Below are positions 7,182 through 16,549 of a stretch of DNA of 43,673 bases, piece after piece (positions within the stretch are counted from its first letter, which is position 1; every line of letters starts with the position of its first letter). The stretch is from Oligoflexales bacterium (GTDB taxonomy: Bacteria > Bdellovibrionota_B > Oligoflexia > Oligoflexales > JALZUQ01), in the NCBI GenBank assembly GCA_023301465.1, contig JALZUQ010000004.1, positions 1 through 43,673 on the forward strand, in the 5' to 3' direction. The notes under the pieces were generated by a model. It worked only from the letters and a program-made list of their open reading frames with translations, was not told the DNA's origin and ran no database searches. The translations under genes and the position numbers were made by a program.

Positions 7182-8915
7182 TCAAGATCGAAAAAGCTCA
7201 CCCATCTTTTTGCCGAGAATAATAGAAGCTCCTAAGATACAAGACGTTAAGATCAACATGGCAATCATTCCCAAAGCACTTGCGACATAAGTTCCACTCC
7301 CTTGTTCTAAAAACAGGGCGTAAATAGCTTTTGTGAGAGGGTAGAATTGATCTTTCATGGCTAAGATCAAACTATCGGAGACGTCAAGCATTGCGTATGC
7401 AAAACACAGCAATGAACCAGCGATCAGGTTTGCAAATACTAGTGGTACAGTGATTTTACGAAGGGTGTAAAATTGGGATGCTCCAAATGTAGAGGAAGCT
7501 TCTTCAAGAGACTTACTAATTTGTTCTAGCCCTGAGCTTGCAGAGCGAACCATGTATGGCAGCCTTCTAATCGCATATGCCATGACAAGTAAGAATACTG
7601 GGTTGGTTAATGGGTCAATAGCCGTATCCGTGTAAGCAACAACATAACCAAACGCTAGCACAATTCCCGGTAGTGCAAGAGGCACCATCACAAGACTGTC
7701 TAAGACATTATGAAAAGGCACAAGTTTTCGAACTACAACATAAGCAACTAAGAGCCCAAGAATTAAGTCTACAATAGTAGATAGTCCGGCAAAGAAAAGG
7801 CTGTTTTTGATTCCGATCACAGATAGTTCTTCGTTAAAAACCATCTTGTAGTGTTCCATGGTGTAGCTATCAGGAAGTGCTGTCATAAACCATTTGTCTG
7901 CAAAGCTTGTGAGGATCACCGACAAATGTGGGATGAGGGCAATCACAACGGTTCCTAGTACAAGAGCGTAGATAGCAGCAGTTCCCCAAAAACCTGACTT
8001 GGGTTGGGAGCTTGTGACATGTCCTTTTGCCATCATTTCATATTTGTTTTTACCAAAGAGGTATTTTGATGATAAAAAGATCGCAACTGTCATGACGATT
8101 ACAACAAAAACGAGGGCAAATCCAACGGGGTTTTGGTTGACGTCTGTCACGAGGTTAAAAATTCTAACAGGCATAGTTTCATGGAAGCCTACAAGAAGTG
8201 GGGTACCAAGATCTGTAAGTGCCCAAATAAAAACAATGATAGATCCAGCAAAATAGCCAGGGCGTGCAAGGGGCCAAGTAATGTCTTTTAGTTGACGCCA
8301 TTTTTTGACTCCAAAAATCGAAGCCATTTCTTCTAGGGTAGGGTCAATGTTTGCAATTGCTGCTGTTAAGTTTAAGTACATAATGGGATAGAGGTGAAGG
8401 ACTTCAAGGATTACAACCGCCCAAAACATATTGCTTCCGCCTAGCCAATCAATGGGTGCTTCAATGATTCCGCTTTCCATAAGCCATATATTTACAGAGC
8501 CATATTTTGCAAAAAACTTTTGGATTCCAATGGCTCCTACAAAAGGAGGCATAACCATTGGGACTAAGAGCAAGCCAGATAAAATGGTTTTTCCACGGTA
8601 TTCATACTTCGCGTTAATGATAGCGAGTGGAAGGGAGATGATAGTCGTTAGAATCGTTGTAGCAATTCCGATCCAAAGGGAATTGACAATGGCACTGGTG
8701 TAGAGTTCATTATCTAGCATGAGGCCAAAATACTGAAGGGTAAAACCTCCAGTTGTAGTGTCAATAAAAGCACTTTTAACAATAATCCAAACTGGCCAAA
8801 CCAAAAAGAAGAAAAGCATCACAAGAGTCATAAGGACAGTGCCATAACCCACAGTGTTAGAAATCATGCGTTTTAGTTTAGAGCTACTTTCGACGGCGTT
8901 AGATTTATTTGACAT
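7182..8915 (-). CDS. ABC transporter permease, fused two-domain FbpB type
   Basis: 577 residues with about 12 membrane helices: two BPD_transp_1 permease domains in one chain, as in FbpB/SfuB/AfuB-type permeases. Each half has its EAA-type loop for the ATPase: LEEMASIFGVKKWRQLKD and LEEASSTFGASQFYTLRK, each followed by a conserved Pro-containing turn (ITWPLARPG, ITVPLVFAN). The inner-membrane protein forms the substrate channel. The start ATG (8913-8915) lies three bases after the ATPase stop codon with no good Shine-Dalgarno of its own, so translation is probably coupled. It is the last gene of the operon. The ferric-iron type is assigned by family resemblance; the substrate is not proven. 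Confidence 0.9.
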   Translation of the reverse strand: MSNKSNAVESSSKLKRMISNTVGYGTVLMTLVMLFFFLVWPVWIIVKSAFIDTTTGGFTLQYFGLMLDNELYTSAIVNSLWIGIATTILTTIISLPLAIINAKYEYRGKTILSGLLLVPMVMPPFVGAIGIQKFFAKYGSVNIWLMESGIIEAPIDWLGGSNMFWAVVILEVLHLYPIMYLNLTAAIANIDPTLEEMASIFGVKKWRQLKDITWPLARPGYFAGSIIVFIWALTDLGTPLLVGFHETMPVRIFNLVTDVNQNPVGFALVFVVIVMTVAIFLSSKYLFGKNKYEMMAKGHVTSSQPKSGFWGTAAIYALVLGTVVIALIPHLSVILTSFADKWFMTALPDSYTMEHYKMVFNEELSVIGIKNSLFFAGLSTIVDLILGLLVAYVVVRKLVPFHNVLDSLVMVPLALPGIVLAFGYVVAYTDTAIDPLTNPVFLLVMAYAIRRLPYMVRSASSGLEQISKSLEEASSTFGASQFYTLRKITVPLVFANLIAGSLLCFAYAMLDVSDSLILAMKDQFYPLTKAIYALFLEQGSGTYVASALGMIAMLILTSCILGASIILGKKMGELFRS

Positions 8916-8918
8916 AGT

Positions 8919-10019
8919 TTAGGTGCCAGCTCCTAAATTTTCATCTGGTTTAAGAATAATCATATCGCTTGGTTTTGCACTACAAAGAATCGTATCGCCT
9001 TCTTTGTAGGAGTGTTCAGGAGAATGAAAGACGTTAGATTTTAGAGAAACCCCTTCATGATCCATCATGAACTGCTCAGATTCACCAAGATAAATAATAT
9101 CACTGAGTACAGACTCAAAGGTGTTTGCGTATTTTTTGTCGTTTCCATCAAAATGAAGTTTGAGGGCTTCTGGTCTTAATGAAACCGTGACAGGGTCGCC
9201 TTCTTTAATATTTGGTTCACAATGCCCGCATTGGAGCTCACCGAATTTTTCAGACATCACAATATGTCTCTTATTGTCTGCAACGCCTTTATAAACACCT
9301 GTCATAAAATTCGTTTCACCAATAAAATTTGCAATAAACGGTGTGGCTGGTCGGTGGTATAGGCCTTTTGGAGTCGATGTTTGTATCAAGCTCCCAGAGT
9401 GCATGACAGAAATATGGGTTCCCATAGATAGAGATTCTTTTTGGTCGTGGGTTACATAAAGAGTAGTAATGCCGGTTTTTTTGTGGATGCGAACAATGTT
9501 TTCTCGCATCTCAAGTCTAAGCTTGGCATCTAAATTAGAAAGCGGCTCATCAAGAAGTAGCATGCTTGGTCTGATGGCAAGAGCTCTAGCAAGGGCAACA
9601 CGTTGTTGTTGACCGCCAGAGAGTTGCCCCGGAAGTCTGTCCACAAAACGTGTTAACTGTGTAAAGTCTAAAACTTCGTCAATACGATTTTTAATTTCGT
9701 CTTTTGAGAGTTTTCTTAGTTTGAGTCCGTATTCAATGTTTTTATAGACAGTCATATGTGGCCACAAAGCATAGTTTTGAAAAACCATTCCAATTCCACG
9801 TTCCGTAGCAGCAAGATTTGTTACATCTTTGTCTCCAAAGAAAATCTTACCTTTGGTAACGGTTTCAAGCCCCGCCAACATACGTAATGAAGTTGTTTTT
9901 CCGCAGCCTGAAGGCCCTAGCAAGAAATGAAGAGCACCACTTTTAATAGTGAGATCTAAGTTTTTAACAGCATTGAAGTCACCGTAACTTTTAGTGACGT
10001 TTTCAAAACGAACCTGCAT
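8919..10019 (-). CDS. ABC transporter ATPase, FbpC/PotA-type
   Basis: 366 residues. Walker A GPSGCGKTT at 35-43, Q-loop VFQNYALWP near 79-87, signature LSGGQ at 133-137, Walker B LLLDEP at 154-159, D-loop SNLDAKLR and H-loop YVTHDQKE are all intact. The last 120 residues form a TOBE-type regulatory domain (VSLRPEALKL). This is the CUT1/FbpC class of importer ATPase, which hydrolyses ATP to power uptake. It sits between the binding protein (17-base gap) and the permease (three-base gap). AAGGA precedes the ATG. Pairs such as CGHCEP near residue 228 are not part of the classical fold and could be a metal-sensing site (inference). Confidence 0.93.
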   Translation of the reverse strand: MQVRFENVTKSYGDFNAVKNLDLTIKSGALHFLLGPSGCGKTTSLRMLAGLETVTKGKIFFGDKDVTNLAATERGIGMVFQNYALWPHMTVYKNIEYGLKLRKLSKDEIKNRIDEVLDFTQLTRFVDRLPGQLSGGQQQRVALARALAIRPSMLLLDEPLSNLDAKLRLEMRENIVRIHKKTGITTLYVTHDQKESLSMGTHISVMHSGSLIQTSTPKGLYHRPATPFIANFIGETNFMTGVYKGVADNKRHIVMSEKFGELQCGHCEPNIKEGDPVTVSLRPEALKLHFDGNDKKYANTFESVLSDIIYLGESEQFMMDHEGVSLKSNVFHSPEHSYKEGDTILCSAKPSDMIILKPDENLGAGT

Positions 10020-10036
10020 AAAGTGAATTCCTTACA

Positions 10037-11338
10037 TTAACCTTTAGAAAGAGATTGGTACTTTGCTTTTGCCTGCTTTGTCCATGTATTTATGGTTTTA
10101 TTTCGAAAAACTTCGTCGTTCCATTTTTTAGAGAATTCATAGAGTTGTTTTTTGGTGATTGGTGGAGCGGCCAGTTTTTGAATGATGGAAGTATGTTTTC
10201 CTTTTTTGACTTGATATGCCCAAGCTTTTTGTAGTTCTTTGTGAGTATCGACTAACACAGCACCAAGAAGGTCACTGAAAATAGTTTGAATACTCGAAAC
10301 CTTTTCCATGTCAATTTTTAAGAAAGCCTTCATTTTGAATGGATTGCTATCAGATAAGCGTTTACCTTCGGTTTGAAGATAAGTGTTCTTGCTAACGGAC
10401 ATTCTACCTAGAACAGCATTTTTTGGGCCTTCTTTGTTGCCTTTTGGAAGGACGAGGAGTTTTTGAGCTTTAGGGCTTAGGACAAAGTTCACGAAACGTT
10501 CTGCTACCAGTCTATTGGGAGCACCTTTGAGGATCGCGATTGGGTCTGGGTCAATCACGGTTTGCCCTTGAGGGAGGGTGAAACCAACGTTTTGTTTGCC
10601 AAGCTTGTCGATAATAGCTGTCGCATAAAAATCAATGGCCATAGCTGCAACAGCATCTCCGCTTTCTACGGCTTTGATGGGGTCGGAGCTTGAATGAGTG
10701 AAGGTTCTTGTATTTCCAGCAATTGCGGTGAGAAGTTCCCAGCCTTTTTGCCATCCCATGCCTTCAAGGATAATAATGTTCATGGTTTTAGCAGAGCCGG
10801 ATCTTCTTGGGTCCGTTAAGGTTACTTGGTTCATAAATTTTGGGTTCGCAAGGTCGGACCAAGTTTTTGGTTCTGGTAGTTTTGTGAGTTTTAAAAGTCT
10901 TTTGTTAAAGAAGACACCAAATGAACTCATTGCAGCACCATGCCATGTGTTATTCTTGCTTCTTAGAGAAATTCCTGCTGCAGATGCTGGAATATCTTTT
11001 GCGATGGTGTCAGGTAATTTATAAGGGGACAACACACCGAGGCCATCAAGTTCGGTAAAGCTAGCAAGGCCACCGCCCCAAAAAATATCTATTCCAGAGG
11101 TTTTTGAATTGCCTTTATATTTTGCTTTTACAAAGCGGATATCATCATTGGTTCCACCTTGATCTAGCCATTCAACCACAACATCTTTTTTGTAGGTTGC
11201 TTTGTAGTGTTTTTTAAACATTGGAATGAATTCACGTTGAATTGACTTCCTATGAGGGGAGATGATCACCACTTTATCTTGTGCAACTAGGTTCATAGAG
11301 AAAGAAAGAAGGAATAAAATAGAAACAATCTTAAACAT
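10037..11338 (-). CDS. Periplasmic substrate-binding protein, FbpA-like
   Basis: 433 residues from the ATG at 11336-11338. A longer in-frame start at 11449 was rejected: the shorter start gives a proper signal peptide (MFKIVSILFLLSFSMNLVAQ) and has GAGAGG upstream. The mature part has the family 1 solute-binding pattern (VVIISPHRKSIQREFIPMF, DIFWGGGLASFTELDGLG, GVFFNKRLLKLTKLPEPKTW, LTDPRRSGSAKTMN). In FbpA proteins two adjacent Tyr bind iron; here only one Tyr is seen in the comparable stretch (AMAIDFYATAII), so the ligand may differ (iron by a different set, or another anion or cation). At 433 residues it is longer than the usual 310-350, with a helical C-terminal extension. First gene of the importer operon. 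Confidence 0.88.
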   Translation of the reverse strand: MFKIVSILFLLSFSMNLVAQDKVVIISPHRKSIQREFIPMFKKHYKATYKKDVVVEWLDQGGTNDDIRFVKAKYKGNSKTSGIDIFWGGGLASFTELDGLGVLSPYKLPDTIAKDIPASAAGISLRSKNNTWHGAAMSSFGVFFNKRLLKLTKLPEPKTWSDLANPKFMNQVTLTDPRRSGSAKTMNIIILEGMGWQKGWELLTAIAGNTRTFTHSSSDPIKAVESGDAVAAMAIDFYATAIIDKLGKQNVGFTLPQGQTVIDPDPIAILKGAPNRLVAERFVNFVLSPKAQKLLVLPKGNKEGPKNAVLGRMSVSKNTYLQTEGKRLSDSNPFKMKAFLKIDMEKVSSIQTIFSDLLGAVLVDTHKELQKAWAYQVKKGKHTSIIQKLAAPPITKKQLYEFSKKWNDEVFRNKTINTWTKQAKAKYQSLSKG

Positions 11339-11466
11339 CGTAAGCCTCTCAAAGAGTAGAATGAAAACGACCATATTTCTGAGGTCGTCGTAGTCTACAA
11401 TAGGATTCAGTTCAGTGAAAGACATGAAAACTAGAAATTCAAACGCCACGCATTAATATAACTATC

Positions 11467-11498
11467 TAATATAATTCAATATAATTCAATATAATTTA
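11467..11498. repeat. Three phased 10-bp AT-rich direct repeats upstream of the importer operon
   Basis: taatataattcaatataattcaatataattta contains atataatt three times at an exact 10-bp period, one helical turn. It lies 130-160 bases upstream of the binding-protein start codon. On the minus strand the units read TTGAATTATA, giving TTGAAT followed 17 bases later by GATAGT as a weak promoter. It could be an operator array or an intrinsically bent promoter segment. Confidence 0.5.
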
Positions 11499-11614
11499 CT
11501 AATCGGTTTGGGTTGTCCCCAAATGGGAATATTTTTGGTGAATTATGAAACAACGAAAGCTGAAATTGATAGAGTGAGGATAGCTATTATTGGAGGCAAG
11601 GTTTCTGCGAACGG

Positions 11615-13060
11615 TTATTCTAACATTAAAGTATTTTGTTCAAACTCCCAAGCAAACTGAAGCCAACCATTTTGGATGCGTGCTACTTTTCCAAAAAAAC
11701 CATGTCCAATATTGGTTGTCTGATCTTTATATATAGGGATGATTGATGGAAGCGGTAGGGTTGGAAGAATGTTACGAACAGCTGTTCTAACGCTGATTTC
11801 CTCGGCGGTGTTTCTAAGCCCAGAAAAAACCTCTGTAAATAGATTATTAGTTTTTTCTCTTTTTTCTGCAGAAGCGGACTCTAAACTGCCAATCTCAAGT
11901 CTCCCATAGGTCTGATATTGGTGGAAAATATATGGGATTTTTAGCACCATTTCTTTTGTGTTTTCTCCATCTTTATAAAAAATACCTTGTATATAAATAT
12001 TGAGAACATTGTTTTGAACTTGAAACTCTATAGCTGGGCTCCCAGTAAAATGGATTCCGGTTTTTCCACTGATAGCATCTTTGGTTGTGTTGTTTTCGCT
12101 TTTAAATAAGTTCATAAATGGAAGTCTGGAGATGATTTGCTCTAAATCAGCATAACTATAAAACCTGTTTTGAATATGGTTGTTAACGAAGTTTTGAAAC
12201 ATAATAGGGTGTACATTGAGTTGTATAGAAGGTTTGTTGAGTCTGATTTCTTGAGGTTCTCTCACATTAAACTTATCTGTAAACATGAATATAAATTTTG
12301 AGGCTGATGTGTGAAATCTGAAGTCCTCAAAGATTTTGAGTGTGTTTTTGTCATAAAAAATTGGATGGATAATGTATTGATACCATGCGTCATTGAGGGT
12401 TTTTAGAATAGGGTCTATTTTTTTTCTAAGCTCCGTTTGATAAACGTTCCAGATCGTGTCTTGAATTTGGTTTTCTATATTCTGAGCGTTGTCGTTATAT
12501 GTTTTTTCTGTGTATTGTTTGACAACAGGTATTTGTTTACCTTGATAGTTTGTCGAAGAGTTTGAACTGATACGATTCGGTGTGTTGACAGAGAACCCGT
12601 TTTTATTGAAGTAAAAGTCTGTAACAGCACCTACGTTGGTATGGATGTCACTATTGAGAAACTTGATTTGCTGCTGGGTAAACCAAGATTTTTTGAATAC
12701 TTCTAAGGTAGTTTTATTGTTAATAACGCTAATGAGGTTAAATTCAATATTCTGAAAATTAGGTGTGGTGCTTATTTTCGAATTGACGGAAGTTGATGAA
12801 ATACCTGTTAATAGTGTTTTCATTTCTTGCATGGGTTTATTGATGTGTTCTGAAAATTCAAATGGGAAGGATCCAAATAAATCAAAAACGGATGTGCTCA
12901 TTTCAATACTAGCAAGTGGGTATAAATCAAAGCGGTAAGAGTTGTTTTTGATTTCACTTGTGCTGCGGTTTTTGCAGCTAAGGATGCCATAAAATAAAGT
13001 ACAAATGAAGGCAGCGGTGACGGCACTTTGTTTAAAAGTCATTTTTGAAAGTGCTCTCAT
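11615..13060 (-). CDS. Lipoprotein of unknown function
   Basis: 481 residues. The N-terminus is basic and hydrophobic (FKQSAVTAAFICTLFYGILSC) and ends in a lipobox (ILSC) with Cys at about residue 29. A start at the second Met (13042) would give a more usual signal length. The mature protein is rich in Asn, Phe and aromatic residues, with alternating hydrophobic positions (QIRLNKPSIQLNVHPIMF, PAIEFQVQNNVLNIYIQG), which suggests an extended beta-rich fold of the lipid-binding or bridge-like type; this is only an impression. I recognise no family. It is separated from the barrel gene upstream by about 95 bases and may share its transcript. Confidence 0.7.
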   Translation of the reverse strand: MRALSKMTFKQSAVTAAFICTLFYGILSCKNRSTSEIKNNSYRFDLYPLASIEMSTSVFDLFGSFPFEFSEHINKPMQEMKTLLTGISSTSVNSKISTTPNFQNIEFNLISVINNKTTLEVFKKSWFTQQQIKFLNSDIHTNVGAVTDFYFNKNGFSVNTPNRISSNSSTNYQGKQIPVVKQYTEKTYNDNAQNIENQIQDTIWNVYQTELRKKIDPILKTLNDAWYQYIIHPIFYDKNTLKIFEDFRFHTSASKFIFMFTDKFNVREPQEIRLNKPSIQLNVHPIMFQNFVNNHIQNRFYSYADLEQIISRLPFMNLFKSENNTTKDAISGKTGIHFTGSPAIEFQVQNNVLNIYIQGIFYKDGENTKEMVLKIPYIFHQYQTYGRLEIGSLESASAEKREKTNNLFTEVFSGLRNTAEEISVRTAVRNILPTLPLPSIIPIYKDQTTNIGHGFFGKVARIQNGWLQFAWEFEQNTLMLE

Positions 13061-13155
13061 TTATTGGGGCCCTCATGTTTGGTTCTTTTTGGAGTAGATT
13101 ACTTTATTATACACATCATAAGGCTCTGGTGGTATCGCTTGTTGGCAGTTAGGTA

Positions 13156-13857
13156 TTAAATTTTCCAGTGAATACCTATAAATGGCGTGATATTTTGGGT
13201 GCCATGAGCGATATCGCCCATGAGTTTTTTGTTATCAAGGAACTCATAGTAGCGTATGCGGTACTCAAAGCGAATGCTTAGGTCCAAAAAGTCTAGTAGA
13301 GGGGCTGTTAGCCCAGCAGATATAAACCAAGCTACACTCAGTGATGTTCTGAAGCTGCCATTTGATTCTCCATTGATATTTTTTATATCATCTCTGGCTT
13401 TGTCGTCTCTAAAACCAAGTAACCCATAGCCTAGATCAACTGCAAAGATACCACGTCGAAACCCTGCATAGGGCCCGAGCCAGGCCTCTGAGAACGCACC
13501 ACCTATGTTGTTGACTATAACGGGCTGGTTACTGGAGTCTAGGCTGTCAAACTGGCCCAACTCTCTTGTGCCTTGATCAAACCTGATGAAGAGACCTAAA
13601 CTCCAATGTTCTAATAAAGAGTATTCAAAACCAAAGTGTAAGCTGATTTCAACATCTTCAGTTAGCAGGTCGCCTTTTTCGCCTCCTACTTCACTTTTGA
13701 TTTGTTGCTCGAAGCGGTTGAAATGGAGATGAGAAAATAAAGAGAAATTGGTTGTTGGTTTTGCGGATAAAGATTGAAAGCTAGATAATAACACTACTAA
13801 GAAGATAAACTTTATAGTCGTTTTTAATTGCTGGTTTTCAGTATTGAGATATTTCAT
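13156..13857 (-). CDS. Outer-membrane beta-barrel protein
   Basis: 233 residues with a signal peptide ending at about SLSA (residue 32). The mature part has alternating polar/hydrophobic strands with aromatic girdles (LHFGFEYSLLEHWSLGLFIRF, AWLGPYAGFRRGIFAVDLGY, LSIRFEYRIRYYEFLDNK, TPFIGIHWKI), the pattern of an 8-stranded OmpA/OmpW-like or OMP_b-brl barrel. The end is a strand closing on Ile rather than the usual Phe. Its role (pore, adhesin or structural) cannot be told. The small barrel gene at 14010 is divergent from it. Confidence 0.7.
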   Translation of the reverse strand: MKYLNTENQQLKTTIKFIFLVVLLSSFQSLSAKPTTNFSLFSHLHFNRFEQQIKSEVGGEKGDLLTEDVEISLHFGFEYSLLEHWSLGLFIRFDQGTRELGQFDSLDSSNQPVIVNNIGGAFSEAWLGPYAGFRRGIFAVDLGYGLLGFRDDKARDDIKNINGESNGSFRTSLSVAWFISAGLTAPLLDFLDLSIRFEYRIRYYEFLDNKKLMGDIAHGTQNITPFIGIHWKI

Positions 13858-14009
13858 TTCATTAGTTTACTTTGACTGAAATGATTTTAAAAGCTTTGTC
13901 ATCAAACCCTTTCTCCTAGTGTGTTTGGTAGACTGTCTTTGTTTTCAGGGTTAAAAATCTTGCAAAATGATATACTGATGACTGTTCTTTTGTAGTTAGA
14001 GGTCTGTCA

Positions 14010-14555
14010 ATGCGTTTTTTACTTGTTATTTTATTATTGATGTCTAGTTCATTGTTTGCGGACTTGAAGTTTCGAGCAAGAGAACATTTTGATATTCATG
14101 ATATTGCACGTCAAGATAAAGTCCACCGGTACTTTGGTCTTAGTAATACATTGAATTTTGGAATCGAAGAAAGAAACCGTTACTACTACGCTATTTCATT
14201 AAACCCTATGTTAGGTAGTTCCAGGTTACTCAAAAGTGCAAATGCATTTTATGGTGAAGAAATCATTTTGTTTATGGTTGGAGTAGAAGCCAAAAAACAC
14301 TGGGAGCCTTATCCAGTGTATGCTCGCCTTGGTTTAGGTTGGACAAAACTATTTACAGATACTAATAATGAGCCAAATGGTGCGAGTATATATGCTGGGA
14401 TTGGTTATGAGTGGGAGTTTTACGAGGGGATTACTATGGTCCCTGAACTTGGAACAAGATTTGGTTGGCTTGAAGATAATACTACCCTGCAAACGGCAAC
14501 GTTTTCTTTAGGGTTTCACTTTTATAATTTTAGTTTTTTTAGAAGCAAAAAGTAA
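14010..14555 (+). CDS. Small outer-membrane beta-barrel protein
   Basis: 181 residues. Signal peptide RFLLVILLLMSSSLFA, cleaved before Asp-Leu. The mature part shows barrel strands (TLNFGIEERNRYYYAISLNP, VYARLGLGWTKLF, GASIYAGIGYEWEFYEGI, ATFSLGFHFYNFSFF) with Gly and aromatic residues in alternation, and ends in an aromatic-rich strand before a short basic tail (RSKK). GTTAGAGG precedes the ATG. It is divergent from the barrel at 13156-13857 and converges, with a four-base gap, on the ParB-like gene. Probably an outer-membrane or periplasm-facing barrel of the OMP_b-brl type. Confidence 0.7.
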   Translation: MRFLLVILLLMSSSLFADLKFRAREHFDIHDIARQDKVHRYFGLSNTLNFGIEERNRYYYAISLNPMLGSSRLLKSANAFYGEEIILFMVGVEAKKHWEPYPVYARLGLGWTKLFTDTNNEPNGASIYAGIGYEWEFYEGITMVPELGTRFGWLEDNTTLQTATFSLGFHFYNFSFFRSKK

Positions 14556-14559
14556 ACTT

Positions 14560-15654
14560 TTATAGATCAAAATTAGAAATATCAAAGACGTTATAAGTTT
14601 GATAGAGCTGTTGAAGTCTCAGTTCAAGGAGCTTTAAAAGTCTAAGGTTATTGCCGTCTGTCCGTTGTAAGTATTCTTTCTCGTTGCCTAAATGATCCAT
14701 ATACAGGTTAAGGTGCTGGTAACCCTTTAGTTTTGAGCCTGCAATTTTTTGCTTCAGGTTTTCATTGTTAATACACACAATGATAATCTCTTTATAACGA
14801 TTAGTGAAAGCTTTTAATTCTAATAGTTCTAGAGAAATTTCTAACTCTAGATCGGTCATATTTGTGTGTTCGTCAAAAATATAAAACGCGACTCGTTTGT
14901 GTTGGTTTTTTTTGCGTAGGCTAAACTTTGCTGCAATACCGAGTAGGGTTCTAGAGCCAGCGACATAATTACTTGCAGCTACTTTAATGGTTGGAGCTTT
15001 TTCTGAGTGATACTCGACAATACTTCCTTGGTAATTTCCTAAAACAACGCCATGTAACGGAAGTTTCGATAGCGGGTAGTTTTCTTCGGTTTTCATATAT
15101 TGAATATCAATAGCTTTTTGGTTGAGTTTTAGGACAGAATAAAGTGTGGGGGAGGATCCTATTTCTTTAAGGTAGCTATAAATGGCGTACATACGATGAT
15201 GGCCGCCTATGAGTTCTACTCTTTGGATTATCTCTGCTTTATCGAGGTAAACCATTAGTTCCATCGGCTCTTTACCGGCTAAATCTAAGGATTTATCTTT
15301 ATGCAGTAAACGGTTTTTTAGAGATATCATATATCTATAATCACGAGCTAATATGTGCCCGGGTTTAACGAGTAAATGAAAAAGAGGGAATTTTTGGATG
15401 CTTTCTTTAGGTAGGTTAAAGTCCTGAATTTTTTTTGGGTCAAAACCAAAAACTTGCTTAGAATCATCATGTTCAATCGCTTTTAAGGTTGATAGCTCAA
15501 AGCTTGGGTCTTTTGCACCGTTTTTGAATGCGAATTTTTCAAGGCAGGTGTTTGAGTTGATTGTGCTTGCATCAAGTCCATTGCTGAAAATAAAAAAAAC
15601 GGATTGGATAACTAATATAAATATGTTCGTTAACTTGGATGGTTTTACGTTCAA
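14560..15654 (-). CDS. Exported protein with ParB/sulfiredoxin-like motif
   Basis: 364 residues. The N-terminus (KLTNIFILVIQSVFFIFSNG) is a signal peptide or membrane anchor, with possible cleavage near residue 29. The middle has the order found in ParB/Srx-fold domains: a conserved entry (FHLLVKPGHILARDYRYMI), a strand (MELMVYLD) and the phosphate-binding signature VELIGGHHRMYAIYSYL with GGHHR at 150-154. The C-terminal half, with NLYMDHLG and IIIVCINNENL, is unassigned. ParB/Srx domains usually act in the cytoplasm on DNA, nucleotides or phosphorylated sulphur, so an exported copy is odd. It could be a nuclease or nucleotide-binding protein secreted to the periplasm or outside (inference). 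Confidence 0.65.
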   Translation of the reverse strand: MNVKPSKLTNIFILVIQSVFFIFSNGLDASTINSNTCLEKFAFKNGAKDPSFELSTLKAIEHDDSKQVFGFDPKKIQDFNLPKESIQKFPLFHLLVKPGHILARDYRYMISLKNRLLHKDKSLDLAGKEPMELMVYLDKAEIIQRVELIGGHHRMYAIYSYLKEIGSSPTLYSVLKLNQKAIDIQYMKTEENYPLSKLPLHGVVLGNYQGSIVEYHSEKAPTIKVAASNYVAGSRTLLGIAAKFSLRKKNQHKRVAFYIFDEHTNMTDLELEISLELLELKAFTNRYKEIIIVCINNENLKQKIAGSKLKGYQHLNLYMDHLGNEKEYLQRTDGNNLRLLKLLELRLQQLYQTYNVFDISNFDL

Positions 15655-15796
15655 ATGTGCCTCTTACTACTAGGTGATTAGGACGTGGCTATAAGCAGTT
15701 ATTGTGTTGGAAAGTTTATAACTAAAATTGGCCGATCGATCAACTCATTGTAGTTTGCTATTATTATATGATTTTGTTGAATTATTTGAATTTTTG

Positions 15797-16549
15797 CTAG
15801 TTTTTGATGCTGTACCCAATATAACCAAGTGCCAAAGAACTGTTTATTTTGAAGCCAAACTCAGGGGTCACTCGCCTTAAAAATAGACTCTTTAAAAATG
15901 CGGTATTAAACCGAGGGGAAAGCCCAAAGCATTCTTGTTGAGTCAGCGATGCATTGAATTGCATTTTTATAAGCTCTTTGGGTTTAATGAATAAGTGTAA
16001 TACATGCAAGTTCTTTGGTGTGTTTGGCACGAACCACTCCATAAACTTAATGACAATAAGCCAAGATAAGAAATTACGATTAAAAGTGTGAAAGAAAAAA
16101 ATACCACCGGGTTTAAGAATGCGGCTACATTCTGAAATGACTTTTTGCGGGTTTTCTACATGTTCAAGAAAATCCATTGCACATACAATGTCAACGCTTT
16201 GATTGCTAAATGGCAGCTGATAAGCATCACCTACTATATATTTTGCTTCGTGAGCCTTGATGGCCTCATTCTTATTTCTCGCAACATCTAAGGATGCCTG
16301 AGAAGCATCGAGTCCGGTTACGTTTTTATAGCTCATAGCAAGATAGTTGGTTAAGAAACCAGCCCCACAACCTACATCTACAATTTTTATCGTTTCATTT
16401 GAGTCGGGGAAGTGGTCTTTGATTTTTTTCTCAATCCAAGGGTTTTTAGTTTTTTGTTCAGCTCTTAATATTGCGATGGGATCATTGTCCGCTGTGTACC
16501 AAGACTCTCCGAGGTGGTTGTAATAGTCGTTGTTAATTTTTGGTTTCAT
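15797..16549 (-). CDS. UbiG-like SAM methyltransferase
   Basis: 250 residues, cytoplasmic. Class I methyltransferase: SAM-binding motif I VDVGCGAGFL (57-66), acidic strand end GLDAS (79-83), motif II region VGDAYQLPF, motif III ILKPGGIFFFHTFNRN (144-159), and the FNR...VPNTPKNLHVLHLFIKPKEL order found in UbiG-type enzymes, which O-methylate catechol-like intermediates of ubiquinone. Its place at the end of a type III polyketide synthase cluster, overlapping the upstream gene by 17 bases, suggests O-methylation of the polyketide product rather than of ubiquinone. AAGGA lies before the ATG. The ubiquinone role cannot be ruled out from this window alone. Confidence 0.85.
   Translation of the reverse strand: MKPKINNDYYNHLGESWYTADNDPIAILRAEQKTKNPWIEKKIKDHFPDSNETIKIVDVGCGAGFLTNYLAMSYKNVTGLDASQASLDVARNKNEAIKAHEAKYIVGDAYQLPFSNQSVDIVCAMDFLEHVENPQKVISECSRILKPGGIFFFHTFNRNFLSWLIVIKFMEWFVPNTPKNLHVLHLFIKPKELIKMQFNASLTQQECFGLSPRFNTAFLKSLFLRRVTPEFGFKINSSLALGYIGYSIKN

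Noticed and set aside
11339-11449. N-terminal extension of the substrate-binding protein
   Set aside because: The internal ATG at 11338 restores a normal signal peptide and has a ribosome site; the extension has neither.
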